DNA of 56,021 nucleotides, from positions 1 through 56,021 of the forward strand of contig JALOCD010000011.1 in NCBI GenBank assembly GCA_023228025.1, given 5' to 3'. Below are positions 6,761 through 15,786 of this stretch, in pieces. How positions within the stretch are numbered: position 1 is the first letter of the stretch; each line of letters starts with the position of its first letter. Both the position numbers and the translations under genes were made by a program. The DNA comes from Prolixibacteraceae bacterium (GTDB lineage: Bacteria > Bacteroidota > Bacteroidia > Bacteroidales > Prolixibacteraceae). Under the pieces are notes generated by a model. The model worked only from the letters and a program-made list of their open reading frames with translations. It ran no database searches and had not been told where the DNA came from.

Positions 6761-8932
6761 TCAGAACCAATATCCCAGCGATAGAAAGGGGATAAAGTCT
6801 TTGTTGAAGCTTGTAAAGCTCAAATTTAATTCAATTGGGCCAACCACACTGTCGTAGGCACCGTTTAAACCAAAACCGAAGATTGTTTTTTGATTGGTCA
6901 GCAAGAGGTTTTCCTCGCTGTACAAGCCAAAATCGCCCACAGCGGAGATGTATAATTTCTCCCACAGTCGCAACCTGGCTTCCAGTCTGGCTGCCCCTAC
7001 ACTGCTGGTATTGATCTCCATCCTGTGTAAGCCGTTGAATGGCATGTTGTTTTCCATGTAATTGGTCTGTTGGACACCTCCCAAAAATGACCGATGGAAA
7101 TAGGATTCTTCTTTGCCGAAAATGAGCCGGCTGTTGAGGGAATAGAGGAGGGTAATCCGATCGGAAACAGAACGGGCCCTTTTGAATGAGAAATCACCTA
7201 TCAGGATTGGATTGTTGTTCCCGTTGTTTAGCAAAAATTTAGCGCTGCCACTTACATTTGTTCCCCTGGTCGGGAAGTAAATTTTATCAAGCCGGTTGTG
7301 TTCTATTTTGGCAAAGATGTTGAAAAAGGTTTTGTTCCTTATATTGTATCCTGTTGTATCACCAATGGCAGACCCTAATTTGTAACTGTCCATTGACGCG
7401 CCCAAGGTAAATCTGGTGGCATCGGTGATGAAAGAATGGGCTGCCACCTGAAAATTAAACAAGGACATCTCTATTTCAGCAGTTTTATTTTCTGCGGAAT
7501 AACGGTAATAGCGATCTGCTACATACATCAATTTCGAGTAGAATCCAGGCTTCCATCCCCGATCTATTGAATATTGTCCCGCGAACATCGGATATTGTGA
7601 AAGTTTGGCATCCATGGATAACCTTGATCCAAAGAAATTCTGGTTTCTGATGGTGATGTTGATCAACATGGCAGATCTCAAATCGGAGTCGTAGTGCAGT
7701 CCGGCATTGATCATGTTGTTTTTGCGCTCTTTAACCTCAACCTTCAGGGTTTTCTTTTTGTTCCCTGCGAGCTGGTAGTTCACATATTCATAATTTCCGG
7801 TTGAGTAAAGTCGCGAAATACCATTTCTCAAATGTTCGAGGGTTACGTGCTGATCTCGTTTGATCCCTGTCTGACCGAGATAAAAAGCGATTTTGGCGCG
7901 ATCGGTGCCAGTTACTTCTATCTGATTTATAACCAGTGTTGTATCTTTGTTAATAAGGTGATGGATGGTTTGTGGCTTTGCCACCAATTGAAGCGAATCC
8001 CGCAATCGAATCAGTCTTGGCAAAGCCCTTCGGGCCGCCTCTTCTCCCCGCTTAATAAGTTCTTCAGCCGATTCGGCATTAAAACTTGCAGCTGAATAGC
8101 CATGAATGTAGGGTCGGATATAGAAATCGACCGCTTTGGCATTTTGATTGCTTTTCTGCCTTCCCATAAAGTTCATCATTTGGGATACCACCTCCGGGAT
8201 ACCTTTCAGGTCTTCCGGGGTCATGAGGCTATCCATGATGTCTACGCCAATGATGATGTTTGCCCCCATCTGTCGTGCCCTGTCAACAGGATAATTGTTG
8301 ACAATTCCGCCATCCACCAACATCTGGCCGTTGATTTCAGTCGAAGAAAATGCTGCCGGGATCGCCATGCTGGCCCGCATGGCTTTGGGAAGATATCCTT
8401 TGTTGAGCACCACTTCATCTCCGGTAGTCAGATCGGTCGCAATGCAAAGAAATGGAATGGGAAGTTTGGAAAAGTCGTAGACATCATGAAATCCAAGGGT
8501 AAGGTAGGAGAAGAGTTCCATGGCATTCTGGCCATTGAGCACTCCATTTGAGAGGTTCAGTTTCTTCTGGTCAAATGGGAAGCTTACATTGTACCGCGAT
8601 TCATCCTGTTTATCGAAAGGGGTAACAAACTCCGGTTTGTATTCATTGCTCAGCAGAGTGCCCCAATCCTGTCTCTTGACAATTTTTTCGAGTGTAGCGG
8701 CATCGTACCCACAGGCGTACAAACCCCCGACAATACTTCCGATGCTTGTTCCGGCAATGTAATCTATTGGAATTTTTGCCTCTTCCAATACTTTTAATAC
8801 GCCAACATGGGCAAATCCTTTGGCGCCCCCACCCGATAAAACCAGTCCGATTTTAGGCTTGGTGTTGGCAGTTTGCCCAGAAAGATAAAAGGCAAAACAG
8901 AAGAAAATTAATATGATAGCCAATTTTTTCAT
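6761..8932 (-). CDS. Patatin-like phospholipase with C-terminal Omp85-type barrel
   Basis: A predicted outer-membrane protein that joins a patatin lipase domain to a surface-antigen/BamA-like barrel, similar to PlpD-type proteins. I start it at 8932 because MKKLAIILIFFCFAFYLSG gives a clean signal peptide; an in-frame ATG nine codons upstream would spoil it. Numbered from there (723 aa): oxyanion loop GGGAKGF at 34-40, nucleophile Ser63 in GTSIG, catalytic Asp207 in DGG. Residues about 335-410 resemble a POTRA domain (INQIEVTGTDRAK...). The rest alternates in short beta-strands and ends in aromatic YWF. Substrate is unknown. Confidence 0.9.
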   Translation of the reverse strand: MKKLAIILIFFCFAFYLSGQTANTKPKIGLVLSGGGAKGFAHVGVLKVLEEAKIPIDYIAGTSIGSIVGGLYACGYDAATLEKIVKRQDWGTLLSNEYKPEFVTPFDKQDESRYNVSFPFDQKKLNLSNGVLNGQNAMELFSYLTLGFHDVYDFSKLPIPFLCIATDLTTGDEVVLNKGYLPKAMRASMAIPAAFSSTEINGQMLVDGGIVNNYPVDRARQMGANIIIGVDIMDSLMTPEDLKGIPEVVSQMMNFMGRQKSNQNAKAVDFYIRPYIHGYSAASFNAESAEELIKRGEEAARRALPRLIRLRDSLQLVAKPQTIHHLINKDTTLVINQIEVTGTDRAKIAFYLGQTGIKRDQHVTLEHLRNGISRLYSTGNYEYVNYQLAGNKKKTLKVEVKERKNNMINAGLHYDSDLRSAMLINITIRNQNFFGSRLSMDAKLSQYPMFAGQYSIDRGWKPGFYSKLMYVADRYYRYSAENKTAEIEMSLFNFQVAAHSFITDATRFTLGASMDSYKLGSAIGDTTGYNIRNKTFFNIFAKIEHNRLDKIYFPTRGTNVSGSAKFLLNNGNNNPILIGDFSFKRARSVSDRITLLYSLNSRLIFGKEESYFHRSFLGGVQQTNYMENNMPFNGLHRMEINTSSVGAARLEARLRLWEKLYISAVGDFGLYSEENLLLTNQKTIFGFGLNGAYDSVVGPIELNLSFTSFNKDFIPFLSLGYWF

Positions 8933-9173
8933 CCATGATTGGAATTGCAGTATGAACATAACAATTAGTATGGCGAAATTCCCTAATAAAAAGTTATTTT
9001 ATTATTAAATTAAATAGGGGTAAATTGAAGGTTAACTGTCTTGAAAATAGGAAGCAAAAGAGTGATGGTGGATCAGGGGAATTATAAATCCCTCTTGCAG
9101 ATCATCTCTATTTGAGCTGCGCCAATTCTAAAAGTTTATTGATAGTCATTCTTTAATTTAAATTCTTTTCAAA

Positions 9174-10466
9174 ATGAAAACGCCAATTAATTTCAGTTTT
9201 AACAATGGCCTTCAGCGGATGCTGCTCATGTTGATTGTTATTTGGTGCAGTGGTTTAAAGGCTGAAGCGAATTTGATCAATACGGCCGATTCACTTAAAT
9301 ACAAGCAATTCAAGGGATCTGTGATTGATATGGAATCGCGCAAAGCCCTCGGTTTTGCGACATTGACCCTGGAGGGAACCAACCTCTCAACGGTCGCCAA
9401 CAGCGAAGGGGAATTTTCATTTAAAGTGCCACACAACCTGGCGACAGGAAATGTGGTTGTCTCTTACCTCGGACACAAAGACAAAATCCTCAGTCTAACA
9501 GTCCTTAAACCTGACAGGAACCGCATCGAACTCGAATTGCTGACAGTAACGCTGAGCACGATAAGCGTCCATCCCAGGGATCCTGATATGCTCATGAGCG
9601 CCATCATGAACCAGAGAGCGCAGAATTACAGCCAGGATCAGAACAAAATGATCGTATTTTACCGTGAAACGATAAAAAAGAACAAGACATACGTCTCTCT
9701 TTCTGAGGCCGTATTGGACCTGTACAAGCAACCCTGCTTATCAGGCAGGTCAGATCAGATTGAGCTTTCCAAGGGAAGAAAGAGCACAGATTATACCAGG
9801 TTGGATACCATTACCTTCAAGTTGCAGGGCGGCCCATATACTTCGGTGTTACTCGATATCATGAAAAACCCTGAAATGGTTTTCACAGAAGAGATGATGA
9901 AAAACTATGATTTTATCATTGAGAATATATCCAAAATTGGCGACAGATTGATGTATGTGATTGATTTTAAGCAAAATGAAAACACAAAGGAGCCGCTATA
10001 CTATGGTAAATTGTATGTTGATACGGAAAGTCTGGCCATTATCAGCGCCACATTCAGCCTGAATATCACCGATAAGTTTGCAGCGGCCGACCTGTTCATC
10101 AGGAAGAAACCCATGGGGGCAAAAGTCTATCCTACAGAGGCAACCTATCAGGTGAACTACCGTGAAAAGGGCGGAAAATGGTTTTTCGGCTACTCCAGGG
10201 CTGAGATTATTTTCAAGATTGAATGGAAGAAAAGACTTTTCAATACCCATTATGCAAGTACGATCGAGATGGCAGTTACCGACTGGACCAAAAGTCCTGT
10301 CAAAAACGCCAAACCAACCGATCGGCTGAAGCCTTATGTGGTCATGATGGATGAAGTATCCGGTTTTGCGGATCCTGAATTCTGGGGGGTATACAATGTA
10401 ATTGAGCCTGAAAAATCAATCGAACAAGCAATCAGGAAGATTCAGCGAAAGATGAAGTACAATTAA
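9174..10466 (+). CDS. Exported protein with N-terminal carboxypeptidase-like regulatory domain
   Basis: The 430-aa product starts with a signal peptide (hydrophobic MLLMLIVIWCSGLKAEA). Residues about 47-125 form a CarboxypepD_reg-like beta-sandwich: FKGSVIDMESRKALGFATLTLEGTNLSTVANSEGEFSFKVP as recognisable elements. The remaining 300 residues carry no catalytic motif I know; VLDLYKQP and MLYVIDFKQ-like segments recall a Bacteroidota family of surface proteins with the same N-terminal domain. It stands alone between a divergent patatin gene and a 655-bp spacer. Role unknown; envelope location is inferred from the signal peptide. Confidence 0.75.
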   Translation: MKTPINFSFNNGLQRMLLMLIVIWCSGLKAEANLINTADSLKYKQFKGSVIDMESRKALGFATLTLEGTNLSTVANSEGEFSFKVPHNLATGNVVVSYLGHKDKILSLTVLKPDRNRIELELLTVTLSTISVHPRDPDMLMSAIMNQRAQNYSQDQNKMIVFYRETIKKNKTYVSLSEAVLDLYKQPCLSGRSDQIELSKGRKSTDYTRLDTITFKLQGGPYTSVLLDIMKNPEMVFTEEMMKNYDFIIENISKIGDRLMYVIDFKQNENTKEPLYYGKLYVDTESLAIISATFSLNITDKFAAADLFIRKKPMGAKVYPTEATYQVNYREKGGKWFFGYSRAEIIFKIEWKKRLFNTHYASTIEMAVTDWTKSPVKNAKPTDRLKPYVVMMDEVSGFADPEFWGVYNVIEPEKSIEQAIRKIQRKMKYN

Positions 10467-11121
10467 ACTCCCCCTTTCCAGGGTAATTTGCAGAAAGATA
10501 AATTAGAAAATAGCACTGTAGAAATAACATAATGTTCCTGATCTATCTCATGAATTCCTTTTTCTTAAAGGGGAGTTGGGGAAAGATCAGGAATGTGTTT
10601 AATAACATGTTAATCAGGGGGTAACCTTATATCATTTTTTGGTATTAAAGTTGTTGATAACCTAAGATACCGAAAGGTCTAAACCGTAGTTTGTAAGTGC
10701 AGTCCCCTTCCTTTATTAACTGCACTTGAATACCTAAAATACACTTTGCAGTTATAAGTTGACTTAAATCCCCGAAGGCTCCTTGTTTCCCGGCAAAATT
10801 TGTTGACAGTTGTTTACGCGCCTGCACTTTCGTGGTATGTGCCTCCCAGCAAAATCGATTTGGAATTTGAATCATCAGGAGGTTCGCAGTTACTTCGCTG
10901 GCTGTTTTTGAAATTGTACTCGATCCGGGCTCCATTTCTATGAAAACTGTCACAGATGTTGAAGAATAGTGCTTGTGATTGCCGAATAACATCCAGACGC
11001 AGAAGCTGATGATAAATGTCCGTTAGGTTTGTTTCTGGGCGTATTGTCGGTTATGTAGAATAGGTGAGAATAATTATACCGATAACTAAGAAAATGATTA
11101 TAATCATTAAATCTGACAAAA
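10467..11121. other. 655-bp region without a confident gene
   Basis: The stretch separates two plus-strand exported-protein genes. Its only sizeable frame is on the minus strand, 10645-10992 (listed separately). A poorly conserved poly-pyrimidine segment after 10466 (CCCCCTTTCC) and GGGGAGTTGGGG at about 10570 could fold weakly. No clear terminator or promoter was seen. Confidence 0.4.
10645..10992 (-). CDS. Possible small hypothetical protein (115 aa)
   Basis: An open frame on the minus strand encoding a basic soluble protein without signal peptide or membrane segment, containing TTKVQARKQLSTNFAGKQG and Cys-bearing segments (FCWEAH, AKCILG). I do not recognise a family. It is alone on its strand inside a spacer between plus-strand genes. 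It could be a chance frame, or the decayed relic of an inserted gene. Confidence 0.25.
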   Translation of the reverse strand: MLFGNHKHYSSTSVTVFIEMEPGSSTISKTASEVTANLLMIQIPNRFCWEAHTTKVQARKQLSTNFAGKQGAFGDLSQLITAKCILGIQVQLIKEGDCTYKLRFRPFGILGYQQL

Positions 11122-12612
11122 ATGAAAACACCAACCATCGCTTTAATTTTTGTTGTCCTTTATGCATTCATTGATCCAGTTGTTTCAATTGCACAACAAA
11201 GAAAAACAATTGAGAAGGATGGGAAAATAGAGGTTGACCTATTGGATTCTAATAAATTACTCTATGATTTTTACATTGAAAAAGATTCCCGCGTACAATA
11301 TGTAATTAAAAACTTCAATCGTAATTTGTACAATATTAATTTTAACCATGTACAAAACAGCTTCTTTGCACAGGAGCCTCCCATCTTTAAACTTATTTCG
11401 GAGATTGATGTAAGCAAGATTATCAGCCCAAAAGAAGGGAAAGATGATAGACAACCTAGAGATGATCGAGAAAGGAAAATGCAAAATTTTCAAATCGCTA
11501 AAGATAATATATCAGATAAAGTTGGGTTATTCAAATCACATATGGAAGCTGTCAAATCGTTGCAACGATACTATCAATCATTGGGCGATTTGCAGTTTAA
11601 CGGATGCGAAAAATTCGACTCAATAAAAAAGTCTAAAATCACTTTTACGCAAGAAATTCTCGCAAAACTTGGCAGTAATGATATAGATAAAACAGATGAA
11701 ACAAAATTGTTTACAGTTTTAAAAGACATTTCTAATGAGAAATTTGAATCGGCATCTAAACTCTATGATGAAATCATTAAGGCATATGCCAAATTGAAAG
11801 AATCCCTTGCATCAATCATCCAGATAAATGATCAGGTGGTTGCTGCTGAAAAGAAGGCAGAGATAAAAATTTCTTTGAACAATGAAATTGCCGATGAGAA
11901 GCTATATTTAGAAAATTTGACAGAATTGATTGGCGATATCAAAATTTCACATGTTAAAATAACGGACTTAGAGTCAGCTGGGTTTGTCAATTCAATGTGC
12001 AAGTCCTATAGTCAGATCAATGAATCGAATTTTACCTATATTTCGCCTTCAATAAGAGCGGACAAGGATGAATTGGTCATTACTATTGATATTCAGCCAA
12101 AGGAAGTATTTACTTGTAACATTAATTCGGCAAAATTCAATGGGGTATATACTGGCAGTATATATGGACTAAAGATGAATTTCAGCACGGGTATTTTTTT
12201 AATATCAGGCGCAAATATTTTTGATCAGACCTATAGGTTGGATTCAATTGTTGGGAATAAGAGCAACTGGAAAATAAAACAAAACGACAATAAAAGCAGG
12301 GTGCTGCCTGCATTGGGTGCTTTGATGCATATTTATTGGAAGAGGCCAGCCCAATTTGGTTATGGTGGTACTTTGGGTCTGAGCATTAACAACCAAACCC
12401 ATCTAAACTATCACCTTGGTGGTTCTCTGTTGTTTGGCGAAAAACAAAGGTTGATCCTTAGTTTGGGGGCTACACTAAGCCAGGTATCGCTAATTGCTGA
12501 TCAGTGTTCTGTAGATCAGGAAGTTTCAAGGTCTGTGACTTCAGTGCCCGTTCAAAATTTCTACAGATGGGGGTTTTTCCTTGCAATTACCTATAATATA
12601 AATACCAATTAG
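11122..12612 (+). CDS. Exported hypothetical protein, coiled-coil middle and beta-rich C-terminus
   Basis: The 496-aa product starts with a signal peptide (TIALIFVVLYAFIDPVVSIAQ). Residues about 100-270 are Lys/Glu-rich and probably helical or coiled-coil. The C-terminal 200 residues alternate in strand-like segments with Gly and aromatic residues (GALMHIYWKRPAQFGYGGTLGLSINNQTHLNYHLGGSLLFG as a pattern) and look like part of an outer-membrane barrel. No enzymatic motif is visible. Base composition is more AT-rich than the neighbouring enolase, which could mean later acquisition. No partner gene is adjacent. Confidence 0.65.
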   Translation: MKTPTIALIFVVLYAFIDPVVSIAQQRKTIEKDGKIEVDLLDSNKLLYDFYIEKDSRVQYVIKNFNRNLYNINFNHVQNSFFAQEPPIFKLISEIDVSKIISPKEGKDDRQPRDDRERKMQNFQIAKDNISDKVGLFKSHMEAVKSLQRYYQSLGDLQFNGCEKFDSIKKSKITFTQEILAKLGSNDIDKTDETKLFTVLKDISNEKFESASKLYDEIIKAYAKLKESLASIIQINDQVVAAEKKAEIKISLNNEIADEKLYLENLTELIGDIKISHVKITDLESAGFVNSMCKSYSQINESNFTYISPSIRADKDELVITIDIQPKEVFTCNINSAKFNGVYTGSIYGLKMNFSTGIFLISGANIFDQTYRLDSIVGNKSNWKIKQNDNKSRVLPALGALMHIYWKRPAQFGYGGTLGLSINNQTHLNYHLGGSLLFGEKQRLILSLGATLSQVSLIADQCSVDQEVSRSVTSVPVQNFYRWGFFLAITYNINTN

Positions 12613-12883
12613 CAGAATTGAAAGGGTGACTTTGCCTATGTGCGATTCACGCTTATAGTGATTACCTGTTGTTACCTTAGGTTTGCACTGCTGTTTGTTC
12701 GTGGGTCAGGAATATCCATGCTTTTCCAAATCCCGCAACATGATTTTTACATTAACAATTTACCTTCACCTGTGTTGTTTGATTTACATTTCTTCCAGTT
12801 TCATTAACTTCGTGCGGTTTTTATCAAAAAATTAGTTATCTTACAGGTAACGAATAGATTGTATCACTTTAATATCACACAAA

Positions 12884-14185
12884 ATGTTAATAAGTAAAGT
12901 CCTCGGAAGAGAAATTCTTGATTCACGCGGTAACCCAACCGTAGAAGTAGAAGTAACCCTTGAGAGCGGTTTTGTTGGCCGTGCAGCAGTACCATCCGGA
13001 GCATCAACCGGAGAGAACGAGGCAATTGAGCTTCGCGACGGAGACAAGAAAAGATATCTTGGCAAAGGCGTCTTGAAAGCTGTTGAAAATGTCAATACAG
13101 TTATTGCAGAGCATGTTGTTGGAATGAGCGCCCTGAACCAGGTTGCCCTCGACCATGCACTGATTGCCCTCGACGGAACCAAAACCAAATCAAAACTGGG
13201 TGCCAATGCTATCCTCGGTGTTTCTCTGGCTACAGCCAAAGCCGCAGCTGCTTATCTTGAAATGCCACTTTACCGTTACATTGGTGGTGTGAACGCAAGA
13301 ACATTGCCTGTACCGATGATGAACATTATCAATGGCGGTTCCCACTCCGATGCCCCAATCGCTTTCCAGGAATTTATGATCCGCCCGATCGGCGCATCCT
13401 CTTTCCGCGAAGCTTTGCGCATGGGCGCTGAGGTATTCCACAGCCTCAAAAAAGTATTGCACGACCGCAACCTCAGCACTGCAGTAGGTGACGAGGGTGG
13501 TTTTGCCCCGAAACTGGATGGTACCGAAGATGCATTGAACAGCATCATCCTGGCCATCAAAAACGCCGGCTACAAACCGGGCCGCGCCGAGGAGGGTGGT
13601 GAAATCTCCATTGGCCTCGACTGTGCTGCCTCCGAATTCTACAAAGACGGAATTTACAACTATGCCAAATTCGAAGGGCCAAACGGCGCAAAGCGCAACA
13701 ACGTTGAGCAGGTAGAATTTCTGGCTTCCCTGGTTGCAAACTTCCCGATCGACTCCATCGAAGACGGTTGTTCAGAAAACGACTGGGACGGATGGGTTAT
13801 GCTGACCGAAAAACTTGGTGACAAATGCCAGTTGGTTGGTGACGATTTGTTCGTGACTAACGTGGAATACCTCCAAAAAGGTATCGAACTGGGCGCTGCC
13901 AACTCTATCCTGATTAAGGTCAATCAAATCGGAACCTTGACCGAAACCCTGGATGCCATTGAAATGGCCCACCGTGCAGGATACACCAGCGTGACTTCCC
14001 ACCGTTCAGGTGAAACGGAAGATGCCACCATTGCCGACATCGCGGTAGCTACCAACGCAGGTCAGATCAAAACTGGTTCACTGAGCCGCTCCGACAGGAT
14101 GGCCAAATACAACCAGTTGCTCCGCATCGAAGAGGAGTTGGGTGCTACAGCTGTTTACGGGTATAAAAAAGTAATTAAGAAATAA
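12884..14185 (+). CDS. eno: Enolase (phosphopyruvate hydratase)
   Basis: The glycolytic enzyme interconverts 2-phosphoglycerate and phosphoenolpyruvate. Its 433 aa match the family length. Visible motifs: GREILDSRGNPTVEVEV at the N-terminus, GASTGENEA substrate loop, VGDEGGFAP, IEDGCSENDWDGW with a metal ligand, the catalytic-lysine strand ILIKVNQIGTLTET, and TSHRSGETEDATIAD. The gene is monocistronic with a strong terminator 22 bp downstream. Codon use is notably GC-richer and more regular than the neighbours, as expected for a highly expressed gene. Confidence 0.98.
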   Translation: MLISKVLGREILDSRGNPTVEVEVTLESGFVGRAAVPSGASTGENEAIELRDGDKKRYLGKGVLKAVENVNTVIAEHVVGMSALNQVALDHALIALDGTKTKSKLGANAILGVSLATAKAAAAYLEMPLYRYIGGVNARTLPVPMMNIINGGSHSDAPIAFQEFMIRPIGASSFREALRMGAEVFHSLKKVLHDRNLSTAVGDEGGFAPKLDGTEDALNSIILAIKNAGYKPGRAEEGGEISIGLDCAASEFYKDGIYNYAKFEGPNGAKRNNVEQVEFLASLVANFPIDSIEDGCSENDWDGWVMLTEKLGDKCQLVGDDLFVTNVEYLQKGIELGAANSILIKVNQIGTLTETLDAIEMAHRAGYTSVTSHRSGETEDATIADIAVATNAGQIKTGSLSRSDRMAKYNQLLRIEEELGATAVYGYKKVIKK

Positions 14186-14206
14186 GAAAGCGTTTCTGAT
14201 ATATTG

Positions 14207-14240
14207 AAAAGGCATCCAGATGGGTGCCTTTTCTGTTTTT
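14207..14240 (+). terminator. Intrinsic terminator of eno
   Basis: AAAAGGCATCC pairs with GGGTGCCTTTT over 11 bp (one G-U), with a 4-nt loop and a following T-rich tail (CTGTTTTT). It sits directly after the enolase stop codon. Confidence 0.9.
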
Positions 14241-14316
14241 AATTGGGATTGAAAATTTCTGAAATTGAGGAAATTTGGGTAAATTGTAGATAAAATGATT
14301 CGTGGAACTCCTGATG

Positions 14317-14609
14317 CCCTTCGACCCTTCGACGGTCTCAGGGACCGATGATTGCTACATACAATAGAAGACCCTTCGACAAGATCAGGGACCGGGAATT
14401 GTAAACAAAAATTGACCTTGCTCTTCGACAGCCTCAGGAAAGTTGTTTGAGAGGATTTTTGTAGAACTCCAAATGCCCTTCGACAAGCTCAGGGGAGTCC
14501 AAGCTCAGGGAGGTTCAACGGATTAATGTACTCAACCCCGAAGACCCTTCGACAAGCTCAGGGACCGGCGTGACAGTATCAATTAATTACCCTTCGACAG
14601 GCTCAGGGA
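14317..14609 (+). repeat. Left cluster of six 20-bp repeats, consensus CCCTTCGACAAGCTCAGGGA
   Basis: Six copies in the forward orientation start at 14325, 14372, 14421, 14476, 14545 and 14590. An extra half unit lies at 14317, and a partial copy follows the fourth. Central bases vary (ACAAGCTC, ACAAGATC, ACAGCCTC, ACAGGCTC). Spacing is irregular (28-49 bp between copies). Several copies extend to GACC...GGGACCGG. The cluster fills the space between the eno terminator and the GIY-YIG gene. Confidence 0.92.
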
Positions 14610-14662
14610 GGCGGTTTGAATGATAGATGCGTATTTTATATGAAAAAATAATATTAAAGAAG

Positions 14663-14968
14663 ATGATAGCTTACATGTACATCTTACTTTGTTCCAATGG
14701 TTGTTACTATGTTGGGAGTACAACAGATCTGGATGCCAGAATGATGGAACACGAGAATGGAGTTGGCGCCAATTTCACCAGTAAACATTTACCGGTCAAA
14801 TTGATCTATTATGAAGAATTCCCCAGGATAGAGGATGCTTTCTATCGAGAGAAACAGATTCAGGGCTGGAGCCGAAAAAAGAAGGAAGCTTTAATTCATC
14901 AACAGAAAGCGCTTTTGGTCACCCTTTCAAAAAACTACACCCAATTTCACTATCAGAAATCACAATAA
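14663..14968 (+). CDS. Small GIY-YIG nuclease-domain protein
   Basis: The product (101 aa from the ATG at 14663) is a stand-alone GIY-YIG domain of the UvrC/homing-endonuclease fold. MYILLCSNGCYYVGSTTDL carries the GIY and YIG equivalents (Tyr-Ile-Leu, Tyr-Val-Gly). The conserved Arg is in DLDARM and the metal-binding Glu in RIEDAFYREKQIQGW. I chose 14663 because the family starts just before the first beta-strand; an upstream in-frame ATG at 14627 adds 12 unrelated residues. It is flanked by inverted clusters of 20-bp repeats, suggesting that the protein acts on them. No partner transposase is present. Confidence 0.88.
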   Translation: MIAYMYILLCSNGCYYVGSTTDLDARMMEHENGVGANFTSKHLPVKLIYYEEFPRIEDAFYREKQIQGWSRKKKEALIHQQKALLVTLSKNYTQFHYQKSQ

Positions 14969-14973
14969 ATTGC

Positions 14974-15240
14974 TCCCTGAGCCTGTCGAAGGGCAAACAA
15001 TCTCCCCCTGCATTAAAATTGCGATTCAACTTCCGGTCCCTGAGCTTGTCGAAGGGTCTTAATCGCAGATTCAATCAAAAATATCATCCCAAATTCTCTG
15101 GATCTTAGGAATAGCACAAACTCTATCTTGCCCTTATTCATTTAATTGTCAAACAACTACCAATCCCTGAGCTTGTCGAAGGGTTTCGATCACGGCACAA
15201 TTGGAGAAATCGTTACTTCGTTCCTGAACCAGTCGAAGTG
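14974..15240 (-). repeat. Right cluster of four inverted 20-bp repeats
   Basis: Copies of TCCCTGAGCTTGTCGAAGGG, the reverse complement of the left-cluster unit, begin at 14974 (5 bp after the GIY-YIG stop codon), 15037 and 15164. A degenerate fourth is at 15221. Together with the left cluster they bracket the GIY-YIG gene as a long imperfect inverted repeat. Confidence 0.92.
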
Positions 15241-15280
15241 GAAATGATCTTGCAAATTAGCAATTACCGGAGTCCAATAA

Positions 15281-15315
15281 TCTGTAATCTGTAATTTTTA
15301 ATTTGTAATTTTTAA
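15281..15315 (-). repeat. AT-rich tandem repeat starting at the queF stop codon
   Basis: On the queF strand, units close to AAATTAAAAATTACA and AGATTACAG follow the stop codon directly. A very similar array is at 17331-17366 on the other side of the que operon. Confidence 0.65.
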
Positions 15316-15786
15316 TCATCTGTTATCCACCTTCTCCGGATATAAATCATGGTTCATCAACCTGTACTCAGCCATCTGAACGAATTTGGTTCCTGGTTTG
15401 CCATAATTGCAGTAGGGGTCAATGCTGATGCCTCCCCTGGGGGTAAATTTTCCCCAAACTTCGATATACCGGGGGGCCATTAGTTTGATCAGGTCCTTCA
15501 TGATAATGTTGACGCAATCTTCGTGGAAATCGCCATGGTTCCGGAAGCTGAAGAGGTAAAGTTTTAAGCTCTTGCTCTCCACCATTTTGAGGTCCGGAAT
15601 ATAGCTGATGTAGAGTGTGGCAAAGTCAGGCTGACCGGTTATGGGACAGAGGGTCGTGAACTCCGGGCAGTTGAATTTTACCCAGTAGTCATTGCCGGGA
15701 TGCTTGTTGTCGAATGTTTCCAACACATCAGGGTGATAATTGAAATCATAGGAGGTCGACTTACCCAAGCTATTTAATTTGTCCAT
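15316..15786 (-). CDS. queF: NADPH-dependent 7-cyano-7-deazaguanine reductase
   Basis: The enzyme reduces the nitrile of preQ0 to preQ1 in queuosine synthesis. The 156-aa length fits the short, type I (YkvM-like) form. Nucleophilic Cys lies in FTTLCPITGQPDFATL, and the QueF motif is visible as ESKSLKLY followed by FRNHGDFHEDCVN with the catalytic Asp/His region. It is the last gene of the yhhQ-queC-queF operon and its start overlaps queC by 17 bp, which indicates translational coupling. Confidence 0.96.
   Translation of the reverse strand: MDKLNSLGKSTSYDFNYHPDVLETFDNKHPGNDYWVKFNCPEFTTLCPITGQPDFATLYISYIPDLKMVESKSLKLYLFSFRNHGDFHEDCVNIIMKDLIKLMAPRYIEVWGKFTPRGGISIDPYCNYGKPGTKFVQMAEYRLMNHDLYPEKVDNR

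Noticed and set aside
12841..14002. Long antisense frames inside the enolase gene
   Set aside because: They are shadows of a highly biased coding sequence; enolase is certain on the plus strand.
14317..15240. CRISPR array
   Set aside because: The 20-bp repeats have irregular spacing, are inverted on either side of a gene, vary in sequence, and no cas gene is present.
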